From Stereocaulon alpinum (taxonomy: Eukaryota; Ascomycota; Lecanoromycetes; Lecanorales; Stereocaulaceae), in assembly GCA_018257865.1 (NCBI GenBank), contig JAEUBA010000069.1:62001-126000 (forward strand): a stretch of 64,000 nt of DNA, written 5' to 3'. The position numbers and the translations under genes are program-made. Position 1 is the stretch's first letter, and each line of letters starts with the position of its first letter. Under the pieces are notes generated by a model that searched no databases, was not told where the DNA came from, and saw nothing but the letters and a program-made list of their open reading frames with translations. Positions 41,011 to 51,615 of the stretch are shown one piece after another.

Positions 41011-41514
41011 TGTTCGAATCCATGCTGTTGTTCGCGAGTAGAATTGGAGCTGTTCGAGGCGTCGGGACTAGCACAGCGAGCTATTGCCCTAACCCTAAGT
41101 CCTACATGATTCGTGATCCTCGAGCTTTGTCCCTACTTCCGGCAGCATTGAACTGCATGAATCAAGCTGGACAGCCTTCCAGGCGTGGTGCTAAAACCTC
41201 CCTGGTAATCCAAACGCCAAAGGCTTCTTTTGATGACCTCTCCGGGGAGATATTTGTGCTACGATGATTGTTAGATGGTCAATCGATGACGCAGGTAGAC
41301 CTGCTAGAGTCTCACTAGACTGTCCCATTCCTTGCATGTCACTTACTTCCTATATACCGTCTTTTCCTGTGCATCATTGACAATCTTTCATCGGGCCGTG
41401 TCTTTGATACCAACGTTGCATAGTCGCCCCAAATCAATTTCTGTTACCCTACCTTGGCTCTTTGCCATTCTCGGACTCTCTGCCCAAGAAGTGGACCAGA
41501 AACTCCTTTACAAG
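41011..41514. promoter_or_regulatory. Divergent promoter region of SAM37 and the SDR gene
   Basis: 504 bases between head-to-head genes. Contains two tandem telomere-type hexamers (CCCTAACCCTAA, 41087-41098), about 80 bases upstream of the SAM37 ATG. A TATATA at about 41351-41356 lies 160 bases upstream of the SDR ATG. Confidence 0.45.
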
Positions 41515-42514
41515 ATGAGTCATCCTGTAATCGCCATTGTGACTGGTGCGGTGAGTAGTCTTCTCATGCTGTAGAAGTGATGAGAGCATTATTCATATGT
41601 TAAGCTTTATAGAACCGCGGTATTGGGAAAGCTATTGTAGAGAGCCTCATCAAGACTTCCGAGGGCGCTCTCGTTCTGTACGCCACCTCGCGAAAGGGGC
41701 TTGATATGAGGTTCAACACAGCGTCGGACACCCAGATCAGATACCCAGCGCTCGATATTGCCGATCTTGGAAGTATTCGCACCCTGGCAAAAGCTATCCA
41801 CCAGGATCATGAAGCCATTGATGTTTTGATAAACAACGCGGGTGTGAACCTCGATAACGACTATACTCCAGAAAGCGTGAAGATTACTTTGGATACCAAT
41901 GTTCGAGGGACTCTACATGTGAGTTTCTAGCTGATCTGGTTGATCGAAAGATGCGTTCTGATGGTGTAAATCGCAGATGTGTCAGGCCTTTATCCCTCTT
42001 ATGAGGAAGGGTGGCCGAATCGTCAACATATCCTCGACTGGGTCCTCTTTAGATCAATACAGTGGAGCTATTCAACAACGCTTTAAAAGCCCCGAAATGA
42101 GCCTCGAAGGCCTTGAAATAATTATGCAGGAGTACCAGGATTGTGCCGACAACGGAAGCGAAAGTGCAAACGGCTGGCCAAGAAAGTCTTACAGCGTTAG
42201 CAAAGCATGCATAAACGCTCTGACTGCTACTCTAGCAAAAGCCAACCCCAGTCTAGCCATCAATGCCTGTTGTCCCGGGTGGGTCGACACGGACATGGGA
42301 AAGATGGTAGGATCGAGGCCAGCGAAAGCGCCAGGTAATTCTCATACCATTTACCCAAGCACATATGTCTAATCACTGATGGAAATTGCGTCTAGCCGAT
42401 GGAGCTGAAATTCCTATTCGTCTTGCGTTCGGTGATATAGACGGTGTGACTGGACGCTATTGGGGGAATCCATCGATTGCGGATAAGGGCTGCGGTCAGG
42501 TTATGGAGTGGTAG
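41515..42514 (+). CDS. Carbonyl-reductase-like short-chain dehydrogenase/reductase
   Basis: NADPH-dependent classical SDR, closest in pattern to carbonyl reductase CBR1. Exons 41515-41550, 41613-41918, 41977-42334 and 42396-42514 give 272 aa. The cofactor motif TGANRGIGKAI (10-20) is made across the first splice. It has an Arg-rich NADPH-type second strand (YATSRKGLDM), NNAG at 86-89 and RIVNISST with the catalytic Ser. A CBR-type insertion of about 40 residues follows (YSGAIQQRFKSPEMSLEGLE), then YSVSK with Tyr186 and Lys190, and CCPGWVDTDMG. The end is GRYWGNPSIADKGCGQVMEW. Substrate is unknown; family members reduce quinones and aldehydes. Divergent from SAM37. Confidence 0.9.
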
Positions 42515-43035
42515 ATGGACTGTGCTTGTTAGTGAAGATTTGGGTCCAGGAACGGAGGGATTAGACGGTAAGGCAGGTAATTTGCGCTATCTTGCGAAAG
42601 GTTGCCATTGCAAAAGGCCCTTATTGCTGGTACGTAGTCCGTACCAAGGAGCATTGAGAAGGTTGTAGCATGATAATGTGAGAATCAGCCGAGTGGTTCG
42701 GAACAAGTCGAAACCTTCTCTATTCCAAGTGCAAGCCAAGGATCGGCCCGCTGGATAGCGCAGCCGCTTCTAGCAAGGTAGCACGGTAGTGACCCACTCG
42801 AGCCACTTGACCCCCACCAGCATCTATATAAAATCTTCCGCACACTCCCATACTTCTCCTCTAACGCTTGCTTTTTACTCTTGTCTCAAGTACAACGCCC
42901 AATCTCTCACTCAAAAACTCGTCATAGTTAAAGCAACATACCACCTGCGTAACAACCTGCTCAACATCCTCCGTCCGCTTCCATCGCAACGTCTGCTACC
43001 AATTCACGCTTTGCGCAAAGGCGCGCCTTCTGAAA
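42515..43035. other. Intergenic, promoter of the copper-fist gene
   Basis: 520 bases. Holds a TATA box (42825-42833) followed by a pyrimidine-rich leader, typical of a fungal core promoter. No other element recognised. Confidence 0.5.
42825..42833 (+). promoter_or_regulatory. TATA box of the copper-fist gene
   Basis: TATATAAAA in the correct orientation about 205 bases before the start codon, followed by a C/T-rich stretch (ACTTCTCCTCTAACGC) that would contain the transcription start. Confidence 0.5.
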
Positions 43036-44638
43036 ATGCCTTTCGATGAATGGGGAGTAAAATGGGCTTGGTAAGTGATGCTAGCCATGTGCGCAGAGCC
43101 GAGTCAATGCCGGCTCTGAGTTGCTCGGGCCTTCTGGAGCGAGCAGCGCTGACGTGGATCTTAGTGAATGTTGCATTCGCGGCCACCGAGCATCACAATG
43201 TGCCCACGATGACAGATGGATGCTGAGAGTGAAGAAGCCCGGTCGGCCCTTACGGAGCTGCCCCCACTATGACTCAAATTGTGGATGTGAGAACGCGCCG
43301 GTCGTTATGAAGGTTCTATATCGAGGTAAGTACTACGTCGCAGCCTTAGCTTAGATTATAAAATACATAGCTAAGGACTGTGCAGCCGACGGCAAATGTT
43401 TCTGCAGAAGGAAGGAGATACAGGAAATAGGACCGCCAGCATCTGGTTCCGCGAAAGAAGACTCTGCGGAAAACACTGGTATCGACCAACAACGAATGTC
43501 TGCGCAAGAACCACAACTCGCACCTCAACAGCTTGGTCAACAGGCAACTCACGACCTACCTAACGGTAAGCTTCGTTGCCACACGGTTCCGTGGCGGCCA
43601 GAACAAGGCTATGGTTACAGCGCGGCCCTTAGAGCAGCCAACGAGACTGGTATAACAAAGGGCTTTCCTCAGCCAGGTCCCTACGAAACATTGATTCTTC
43701 CGCAACCAATGAGCATTCCAGCACATGCGTCAGCTGGAATAGTTTCGCCTTCTCAGTCCCTGGCAGGCGGTCGTACTAGCCAAGGCAACCAAGTCCTACA
43801 ACAGCCAAGTGCTCAGGCTCATATACCCTCCGCGTCGGACCATAACGACTATAGTCATCCGATCATAGGAGAAGGCCAATCTGATATGACGAACGATTCG
43901 ATAGCCTTCCCTGGCTACACAGACACTGCGGTACCTTATAACGCTTACAATCATCTTGGCGGCAATAACCACGCCTCGACGTTATCTATAGCCACCTCAT
44001 CTGGTCAAAACGACACAACGCCACTGAACCCTTCTACACCAGAGCCACAGCTCTACCAAGGCAGTAACGGTCGTCAATCCCAACAAATGATGCCCCAGTA
44101 TGCGGCCTCGGGACTAATTGGATCAATGGCGCCTTCTGCTGAGTCTCAACCCAACAATGATGGCATTTCTCAACCCTCCCAAAGTTGTCAATGTGGCCCT
44201 GATTGCGATTGCCTATTTTGTACAGCCCATCCATACAACGTGTCGACCACTACTCGTTTGACAGAGCTTCAAGCGATATTAGATAGAGATGCGAGGATGA
44301 TCCCAGGAAGTCCGACCCAATCTCGAAATGAAGAGCTTCCCACAAACGGTAATTTGACACTCGAACCAAATTACAATCACGAAATTAATTCGGCCAACAT
44401 AGGTGGCTTCGACACCGCTCCCCAAGCCAACTACATATACTCGACGGGCTACCAGACTTTGCATTATTCTGTGAAGCCTGAGTGTGATGATGAAACGGGG
44501 ACATGCATGTGTGGTGATGATTGCACTTGTATTGGGTGTACTTTACACAGGGGTCATGATGGAGTGCCGCTTCCGATGTCAGATGTGAGTCTTTCCAGCC
44601 CTATCATGTCTGCAAAGCTGACATATTGGCAGGCCTAA
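43036..44638 (+). CDS. Copper-fist transcription factor (Mac1/Cuf1/GRISEA-like)
   Basis: Copper-responsive nuclear regulator. Exons 43036-43070, 43165-43325, 43386-44584 and 44633-44638 encode 466 aa. The copper fist is at residues 1-75: WACECCIRGHRASQC with Zn ligands Cys12, Cys15, Cys24 and His26; the minor-groove element KKPGRP (canonical is KKGRP); then CPHYDSNCGC and GKCFCRRKE for copper-thiolate binding. A 260-residue Gln/Ser/Asn-rich region follows. Two C-terminal Cys-His modules, CQCGPDCDCLFCTAH and CMCGDDCTCIGCTLHRGH, have the C-x-C-x3-C-x-C-x2-C-x2-H pattern of Mac1-type copper-sensing motifs. This suggests a copper-starvation activator of copper uptake genes rather than an Ace1-type detoxifier. 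The last intron (44585-44632) is 48 nt and stop-free, so retention would only lengthen the tail by 16 residues. Confidence 0.9.
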
Positions 44639-45362
44639 AAGGTCGATGCAATTGATTGATAACTAGTTTCCTGTTGGCTTGGCAGAAGGTTGTAGATGGA
44701 TTGGACGAATCTTGCCATTGTGGTATACTTTGTATGCGAATTGAATCATGTGTTACGGATGATACCCCTGCATCATGGCCCGGCTGGCTAAATGGCGTTT
44801 TTGAGAGTTTCGTTGATGGGAGAACATATCGAGAGGAGGCTGCGGGCATAATCCCGGGTTAATTCCATGTCGTGTTGCTCATTATCTTGATGATCGCTCA
44901 ACGAGCTGTACACCCTCGAAGGGCGTGCGTTAATTTCTTTGTTGGATTTAGAGGCGGCTACGTTGCACTCACTGTTTGTATCAGAGCTGGTGACGTTACC
45001 ATTGACGTTTATGTTCACTTTGTAGGTCTCGTGATGTTATACGGACCTTAGTCCTTACCTAGGTCAAATATTGCAAGACTTCGGTCCTGGAGACTGCATG
45101 TTGAGTCCTGAGTAAAATTCCATCCCAAAATTGAAAGATTTCTGACAGGTCTTATTTCGCGTTCACGAACTTGCTTTAAACTACTTCATCCTAAACACTC
45201 AACAGCCCACTACATGCGTCCAATCTCGTTCATACGTCCTAACTTACCACCCTTCGCGAAAGGATCCTTCTGTGATATACGGCAGCATTTATATCTAGCT
45301 GTTGGACTACGATACTTACTCACTCCCACAACTAACCTCGCCATTTCCTTACAATCATTCCC
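44639..45362. other. Intergenic, nothing recognised
   Basis: 3' flank of the copper-fist gene and promoter of the next. Pyrimidine-rich leader near 45290-45360. No supported ORF or repeat. Confidence 0.45.
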
Positions 45363-47957
45363 ATGAACTGGACGGGAGGTAACCTATCGCGCTCCCGTAA
45401 TGCCAACGCCTCAATCACGGCAAAACAGAAGAACCATTTCGCTAACGTCAGAGCAAAGCTCCAGAACGTTCGATCCTTTACTCCCACAAACCAGACGTTC
45501 GACTTCGCCCATTGGCAGCCGGAGTACATGCCCAGGAAGAGGAATCCGTCGCCGTCGGCATTCAGAGAGCACTACAGGCAATCACGAGAGCAGACGGTCT
45601 TGGACGATTTCGAGGACATGAGACCGCTCGTGAGGAGGTTGGAGGGTCTCAAACCTCGGAACAATAAGCGAAAACATGCCCCAATCAAGCAGGAACATTC
45701 CAATTCGCAAACAATGCCTGGAAGACACCATGAGAACCGGTCAAGTTGCCCAATCATCATCAGCTCCCGGCCTCCTTCCTCGTCATCATCTTCACAAAGT
45801 TCCCACAAAGCCACTGTCACCCATGTCCGAGCATCCAGCAGTCCAGAAGCACCGGACATTACAAACATTGAGGCGAAACGTCGGCGACTACTACAGATAC
45901 AAGACTGGGTAGGAGTAGAATGCAAGCATTCGAAGCCTGTGCATATGCAATTCACCGACGCCAAGGACAAGGACATGATAGGAAGGCGTCGCCAATTCAA
46001 GATATCATCTTTCCAGTTGCAGTCTACCTATAACAAGACGTCTCGGAGAGAGAAGTACCTTGACGGCCGTCGAGCACTAGCCTCGCCAGACCAATGCTTC
46101 AGCCAGGGGCAAATGAGTATCCGGATTGGTTCTACTGCTGGCAAGGGTGCATGTAATCAAGCCTCAGACGAGATGTTGTTTGATTCCGAAGCTGATGCGC
46201 CAGATCAAAGAATTTCACCTGCGGTACCTACCATCAAAGCCGGAGAGTTGACATCGTTCTCAGTATTGGGCCGCGGCCAGTGCGAGATACGAACACCTTC
46301 TGCTTACACGGAGCATGTCTCGTCATCCTCATCTGCTTTCACTCCACTTCCACATGAGGGTCTACACCAACCTCAGCGAGATGCGTACCCGGTCGATGGT
46401 GAAGACGCCTGCGAGGGCTTTTCACAGACAGGGAGACCAGAGATGGAATTAATGTACGAGGAGCCTGACTCCGCACTGGAAGAACCAGAATTCAGACTCG
46501 TCTTTGAAGACACGCCCCAACCTTACGCTCAATCTTCCGAGGGTCGAATCGGTAGTCCCGTTGTTCGAGATATCGGTCTGGCTAAGGCACAGCTAGCCGA
46601 AGCTCCGCACAGGAAGTCATTGTCGTCAAAAGCACACAACGCCGAGACAATTGATACGCACCAAGCCACATACGATCTCTCGTCTGTAGGACTTGCTCAT
46701 TCTATGTCGCCCGTCGTAATGGTAACATCACGGAATACAACAGAGCTCCAGGATCAAGGACTGAAAATAGGGAGACATGACCAAGCCACCAGCAGCAGAA
46801 TCTATGACGGTATGGTATGGCCTGCGAAACACACGGAAAAGAATACGAAGTCAGAAACTTTGCAAGTCTCTCCAATCATCAGAAAGCTAGATATCTCAGC
46901 ACAGCGAGGACATCCAGGCCAAAAGGTCCCTCGATCAGAGGAGGAGTCCATGTGGAGGCATTTCACCATGCTAGACAATATGGAAGAAACACGCTCAACG
47001 CAAGTGCGACCTGTCCCGCACGAGACCTCGAAATATACGGCTACAGCATCAGCATTCAATCATGCAGCCTCATCAGCTCAGCCACAGAATGAAGCCCCCA
47101 AAACAGATGAAGATGAAGAGGAACAAATCTGGCGCAATTTCATCTTCAGTGACGACGATCACAACAACGACTGGACCATCGAAGAACCCCCAATCCCAAC
47201 TCAAACACGATCTCCTTACAACCCAACTCGTACCCAGCCCTCTATGATCGCTGAAGCGGCGACAAGTCCTATCAAGCAGAACCCCCACATGGACATGTCC
47301 GAAGCAAGTTTTGACGAGTCAATATTTTCTCCTAACAAAAGCTCCCGCCATGCTGGAGCATCACTCCCCCCTTCTACCGTACGCGACCTCACCACTAGCT
47401 CCGACTTTGCTGAGCCAACACCTGATATAGAAGATTCCCCAAAGCCTCAAGAAAAAGTCACCCTCCCACCAAACCCTTCCGACATCGATTCAATGCTAGT
47501 AGAAGCAAGTCCAACCAAAAAGACCGTTCCCATCTCATCATCGCCAAAGCCTCCCACTCACAAAGACAATCTGTCCGCTCTCATAGCCCAAGCTACATCC
47601 CTTCTTCAAAAACTTCCTCCTCGAGAGCTGAATCCACCGTCTCTAGTTGCAGAAGCTTCCAGCAGTTCGATGCAAGCTAGCTATAACCCTGTGAATGTCT
47701 CTTCAGATGAGCTGCAATGGTCACCAGCTCGTGCGCCTACGATTGCTTCGAGGTTCATCAAGCCGAAAGTCGTTTTCACGCCACCTAGAAGGTATGTTGG
47801 GGAGCGAGCTGCTGAGCTGCTGGAGCCTGTGACTTTTGGTAGGGTGCTGAGGAATGGGAAGAGGGTCGACAGTCGACAGGAGAAGAGGTCTCGAAAGGGT
47901 AGAGCTGATGCCAAGGTCGAGGCTGAAGATGATGGAGATGATATTGAGGATGACTGA
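45363..47957 (+). CDS. Large, mostly disordered nuclear-type protein of unknown function
   Basis: Uninterrupted 864-aa ORF from an ATG in good context. It is hydrophilic and Ser/Pro/Glu-rich, with a conserved-looking head (MNWTGGNLSRSRNANAS, then KQKNHFANVRAKLQ). A basic segment NKRKHAPIKQEHS could be a nuclear signal, and a short structured element reads RRRLLQIQDWVGVECKHSKP followed by VHMQFTDAKDKDMIGRRR. Repeated acidic-aromatic motifs (EEESMWRHFTM and DEEEQIWRNFIFSDDD) look like two copies of one short peptide motif. The C-terminus has FGRVLRNGKRVDSRQEKRSRKG and an acidic end. I do not recognise a named family; the WVG element and the head recall unnamed Pezizomycotina proteins. No membrane segment or enzyme motif. 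Confidence 0.75.
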   Translation: MNWTGGNLSRSRNANASITAKQKNHFANVRAKLQNVRSFTPTNQTFDFAHWQPEYMPRKRNPSPSAFREHYRQSREQTVLDDFEDMRPLVRRLEGLKPRNNKRKHAPIKQEHSNSQTMPGRHHENRSSCPIIISSRPPSSSSSSQSSHKATVTHVRASSSPEAPDITNIEAKRRRLLQIQDWVGVECKHSKPVHMQFTDAKDKDMIGRRRQFKISSFQLQSTYNKTSRREKYLDGRRALASPDQCFSQGQMSIRIGSTAGKGACNQASDEMLFDSEADAPDQRISPAVPTIKAGELTSFSVLGRGQCEIRTPSAYTEHVSSSSSAFTPLPHEGLHQPQRDAYPVDGEDACEGFSQTGRPEMELMYEEPDSALEEPEFRLVFEDTPQPYAQSSEGRIGSPVVRDIGLAKAQLAEAPHRKSLSSKAHNAETIDTHQATYDLSSVGLAHSMSPVVMVTSRNTTELQDQGLKIGRHDQATSSRIYDGMVWPAKHTEKNTKSETLQVSPIIRKLDISAQRGHPGQKVPRSEEESMWRHFTMLDNMEETRSTQVRPVPHETSKYTATASAFNHAASSAQPQNEAPKTDEDEEEQIWRNFIFSDDDHNNDWTIEEPPIPTQTRSPYNPTRTQPSMIAEAATSPIKQNPHMDMSEASFDESIFSPNKSSRHAGASLPPSTVRDLTTSSDFAEPTPDIEDSPKPQEKVTLPPNPSDIDSMLVEASPTKKTVPISSSPKPPTHKDNLSALIAQATSLLQKLPPRELNPPSLVAEASSSSMQASYNPVNVSSDELQWSPARAPTIASRFIKPKVVFTPPRRYVGERAAELLEPVTFGRVLRNGKRVDSRQEKRSRKGRADAKVEAEDDGDDIEDD

Positions 47958-48220
47958 CTCGGACGACCACCTGACCAATGTACAACATCCCTTCGATATC
48001 TTGGAGCAGCAATCGCCCTCATCCTTTCATCTACCAGCGCCACCTGGCACATTTGCTATCTTGCTTCCTGAATCTCCTTCCGCAATTGCTCTGATGCTAT
48101 TCTTTAGCCAGCTGAGCTTGCATAAATGCGTATTCTCGTTGCGTTCATTCAACGCTTCTATACCATCACCAACACAGCTCCCTCACCATATCACGTAAAT
48201 CTCCACTCGTGCCATGACTC

Positions 48221-50570
48221 TCAAACACCCTGCAAATCAGCAACATCCGGATACCTCAAATCCGCATATTCCTCCAAATGCTCCATCCACCGCTTCAAAA
48301 ACCCACTCCCCTTCCCTACAGTCTCCCCATCGCCAACAACACAAAGCTGCCTCCTCGCCCTCGTCATAGCAACATTCAACCTCCTACTCTCCCTCAAAAA
48401 CCCCACCTCCCCCCCCTCATTACTCCTCACCAAACAAAGCACAACAACCTCCTTCTCCCTCCCCTGAAACCCATCCACGCTCCCCAACTCCACACCCTCA
48501 AACGCCTCTTTAAACCCCAACTCATTCGCTAGATAAGACAGCTGCGCGTTATAGGGTGTTATAACAGCTATATCCTCCGCCTTAACACCGGCCTCCATGA
48601 GCGAACGAACGTGTCTTTTTACGAGCAGGGCTTCGGAGGGGTTGGATTTACTATCGTTTAATAAAGACCCTTTTGTTGGCGTCTTCCCATTTCCATCTGC
48701 ACCGCTCGATTCGTCGGGCGGGGCGCTTTCAGGGAAATCCCCACCCTGCGTATCATAGAAGATTAGCGGTTCGCGGGTATCGTCTGTATCGACGACAGGG
48801 TAGGGAAGGGTGGTGAGGAGGCGGGAAGATACGGCGGGGGCGGCGATTAAGAGGGAGTCGTACATGGCGGCTGAAGGGAAAGACATTATTGAGGCGTGCA
48901 TGCGGTATTGGGTTGTTAGGAGGCGTTTTAGGGTGGGGCCGTGGAGGGTTAGGAGGCGGGAGAAGAGGGTTGTTTCGAGGGTAGTCGATGATGGGTCGGA
49001 GGAGGGCGTGGTATCGTTGTCTTTGTCCTTGTCTTTGTCGGGCTTTGGCTTAGGGTTGTGGGGTGTGGATTTGATGGTTGGCGGTAGTTGTAGGTGGTCG
49101 CCTGCTAAGACGACTTTCTTCGCTGATAGCAGGGGGATCCAACACTGTGCTTCCAGCGCCTGACTCGCTTCATCTATAATCACGACATCGAACTCCTCGT
49201 TGCGCAGCTGGAACCCCCCAGCCCCATGTAGTGTCGCCAGAACAACTTTACTCCCCCCCACAAGCGTCCCGACACACTGCTTCTCCCTCTCCCTATACTC
49301 CTTCCTCAAGTCCTTCATATCAGTATAAATCGCTCTCCTCTCCCTCCCATTCCTTGTCTTCTTGATACTAGCTTGCTTCACGTCCATCTCTTTCCTGACA
49401 TCTTTCACTATCTCCGCAGCTTCTGATGTCTGCGTGAGGACGTCGAGGGAATGGTTGAGGACGGAGGGGAGAAGGCGCGCTGGATGGCCTAGGCGGAGGA
49501 TGGGGAGTTTGTGGGGGGAGAGGCGCTCGACTATGTTGTCGACTGAGATGTTGGAGGGGCCGCAGACTAGGATTCGCTGTTTTCGATGTATCAATTGGAG
49601 TATGAGTTCTATGAGGGTGTAGGTTTTGCCTGTCTGATTGAATCATCAGCAGTCGTAGATACTTTGGAGGTGCAGTAGAGCTGGCTAAGTACTTACTCCA
49701 GGCGGCCCATGTATGAGCGCCACCTCCTTAGAAGCCAGCGCGAACCTGACAGCATCTCTCTGGCTCTCATTCAGCGTCTCATCGAAGAACTTAACATCGT
49801 CCTCTGAACCTTGTTGAATAGGTGTAGGCGAGTCCAATCCAAACAGTATCCGCGTAAGGGTCGTATAGTCTTTCTCCTCCATCTTCTTCAGCCGCTCCAT
49901 AGTCTGGTTCATCCTATCCACCCAGCATCAGCTCACCATCTCCCACCCCAGGCCCACACTGGAGATATAGACTCACCTCTTATAAGTAACTTCATTAGCC
50001 AACTTGACCCTACGCACCTCACCCCAACATCAGCCATCTTCTCTCCTCCAACTCCCCCCTTTCGCACCACACACACAACATCGAAATGCAGATACATACT
50101 CACACCCACAACCTCCCACCCCCACCACCTAACCGCTCCCCCTCCTCCTCCCCTCGCCCCTCCTGCACCGCAACTCCCACCCCCTTACTATTCACCCTAA
50201 CAACAACCCCCTCAACCCCCCTCCCCCTCTCCATCCCCCCCTTTCCCCTCCCCTCAATGCCCTTCCCTCTCTTTCCCCCACTCGGCATCTCCCCAACCCA
50301 AACCACATCCCCAACCCTAACCCCACTCCCCCCCACCTCCCCCAACCCCCCATCCCTCTCCAACTCCCAAACCATATTCCCACCCATCCCCGTCCTCTGC
50401 GCCGTAACCACAAGATTCAGCACCGCAAGCCCAGCGCGCGCTAGGACGGTGGGTGATGTAGATGCTAGGAGAGTGGATGTGGAAGAGGTTTCGGCGGACT
50501 GTTCGGATGCTAGGAGGGAGAGTTGCGTTGTGGCGAAGAGGGTGGGGTTGAGGGGGTGTGGAGGAGGCAT
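48221..50570 (-). CDS. hcs1: HCS1/IGHMBP2-like SF1B DNA/RNA helicase
   Basis: UPF1-family 5'-3' helicase (yeast HCS1, DNA polymerase alpha-associated helicase A). Exons 50570-50104, 50009-49977 (33 nt), 49913-49697 and 49633-48221 encode 709 aa. The N-terminus FATTQLSLLASEQSAE and the 1B barrel with RLWV-VKLANEVTYKR-MNQTM are restored across two splices. The motor follows: LNESQRDAVRFAL (Q motif), GPPG-TGKT Walker A (236-243) across the third splice, VDNIVERL, VVIIDEASQALE (Walker B, Asp393), GDHLQLPP, the Arg-rich LLTTQYRMH, SVDGFQGREKEVVVL and RLNVAMTRARRQL. A Gly/Arg/Glu-rich insert (about residues 105-155) produces strong C-rich tracts on the plus strand. Convergent with the previous gene, 263 bases apart. 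Confidence 0.95.
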
Positions 50571-51615
50571 GATGATGCGCTATGGGGGTGTGAGTATTGG
50601 GGGTTTGAGGTTGGAGGGTGTGGTGGTCCAGGATGGTGGACTGTGGATGTAGGGAGGTGAGGTTATGGGGGCGGAGAAGGCTGCGGGGTGAGTGATGCAG
50701 CGGGTGAGGATAGAGCGAGTTTTTGTTGTGGGAGTAATGGGGATGAAGGGGGAAACTCGTTGATAGAAAAGGGAAGGGAGATTGTGAGGAAGGGTTTTGG
50801 ATGTTGGAGGGGTTTTGGTTTTGCTGGCCAAAGGTCTCTACCGCTGTAATGATTACTCGAGTAGTTCTAGAAGTGACTTGGGGTCAGATTTATGAGGTAG
50901 CTACACCTAGAGCCAGAATACGCTACCTGTGAATCTCAGCTGGAATTCTTTGCGCAAAGAGTCACATCAATGTTGCATCTGTGTGATAGGCGTTCATTGA
51001 GATTTTAGTTCACATTCATATATATTGCTAATCAATATACAAAAAAGCCTCCGAGTCACCATTCCGCACCAGAATTCCGATTTGCACCGCGAAACAGATA
51101 GCCTAACCCATTTTGCAGCCAGGCAGGCCATTAGCATCCTCACAGGTAGCAACTCCAGCTTGGTCCAGATCCTCAAATACAAAACAAACGATCTTACAAC
51201 ACGAACGAGGTCAACATATATATTTCGTCAAAAGGGGTTCCCTTGTAGAAATGAAAAAGACCTCCAGTGGGTATCAAGCTTGCAGAAATGTCCTCCCAGT
51301 GGGAAATTGCCTCCAGTGGATATCATGGGTCCTGCAAATTTCCCAGGGAAGAGATGGTCCTGCGTGTGGATGAGACCTGAATCCGGAGGTCACGTAAGAA
51401 TCAGAGCATATCCGCGATAGAATAAGAAGCATAATGGCTCCACGCAAGCAGTGCGGTAACGAAGAAAGTACATCATGGTGTGGCAAGCCACGGCGCGCAG
51501 ATCTGGGACTGCGTCTTCCTTTTCTTGTAGTAGAGTAACAAATCCTAACTCCGTGGTAGACCTTCTCCTGTGACTTAAACACGTCTCAAGAAGGTGTTCT
51601 GTGATCCCTTTGAAT
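50571..51615. other. Intergenic between HCS1 and the C2H2 gene
   Basis: 1 kb upstream of HCS1 and downstream of the C2H2 factor. CTCCAGTGG-like words recur three times at 51263-51320 (for example CCTCCAGTGG at 51262 and 51310). No gene or larger repeat. Confidence 0.45.

Noticed and set aside
42700..42790. tRNA-like words (CTGGATAGCGCAG) before the copper-fist promoter
   Set aside because: No matching B box (GGTTCGAATCC type) or cloverleaf could be built.
44788..45018. Minus-strand ORF after the copper-fist gene (Asn/Ser-rich)
   Set aside because: Starts with GTG, no domain, lies in a 3' flank.
50086..50652. 188-codon Pro/Ser/Thr-rich plus-strand ORF
   Set aside because: Shadow of the Gly/Arg-rich insert in the first HCS1 exon.
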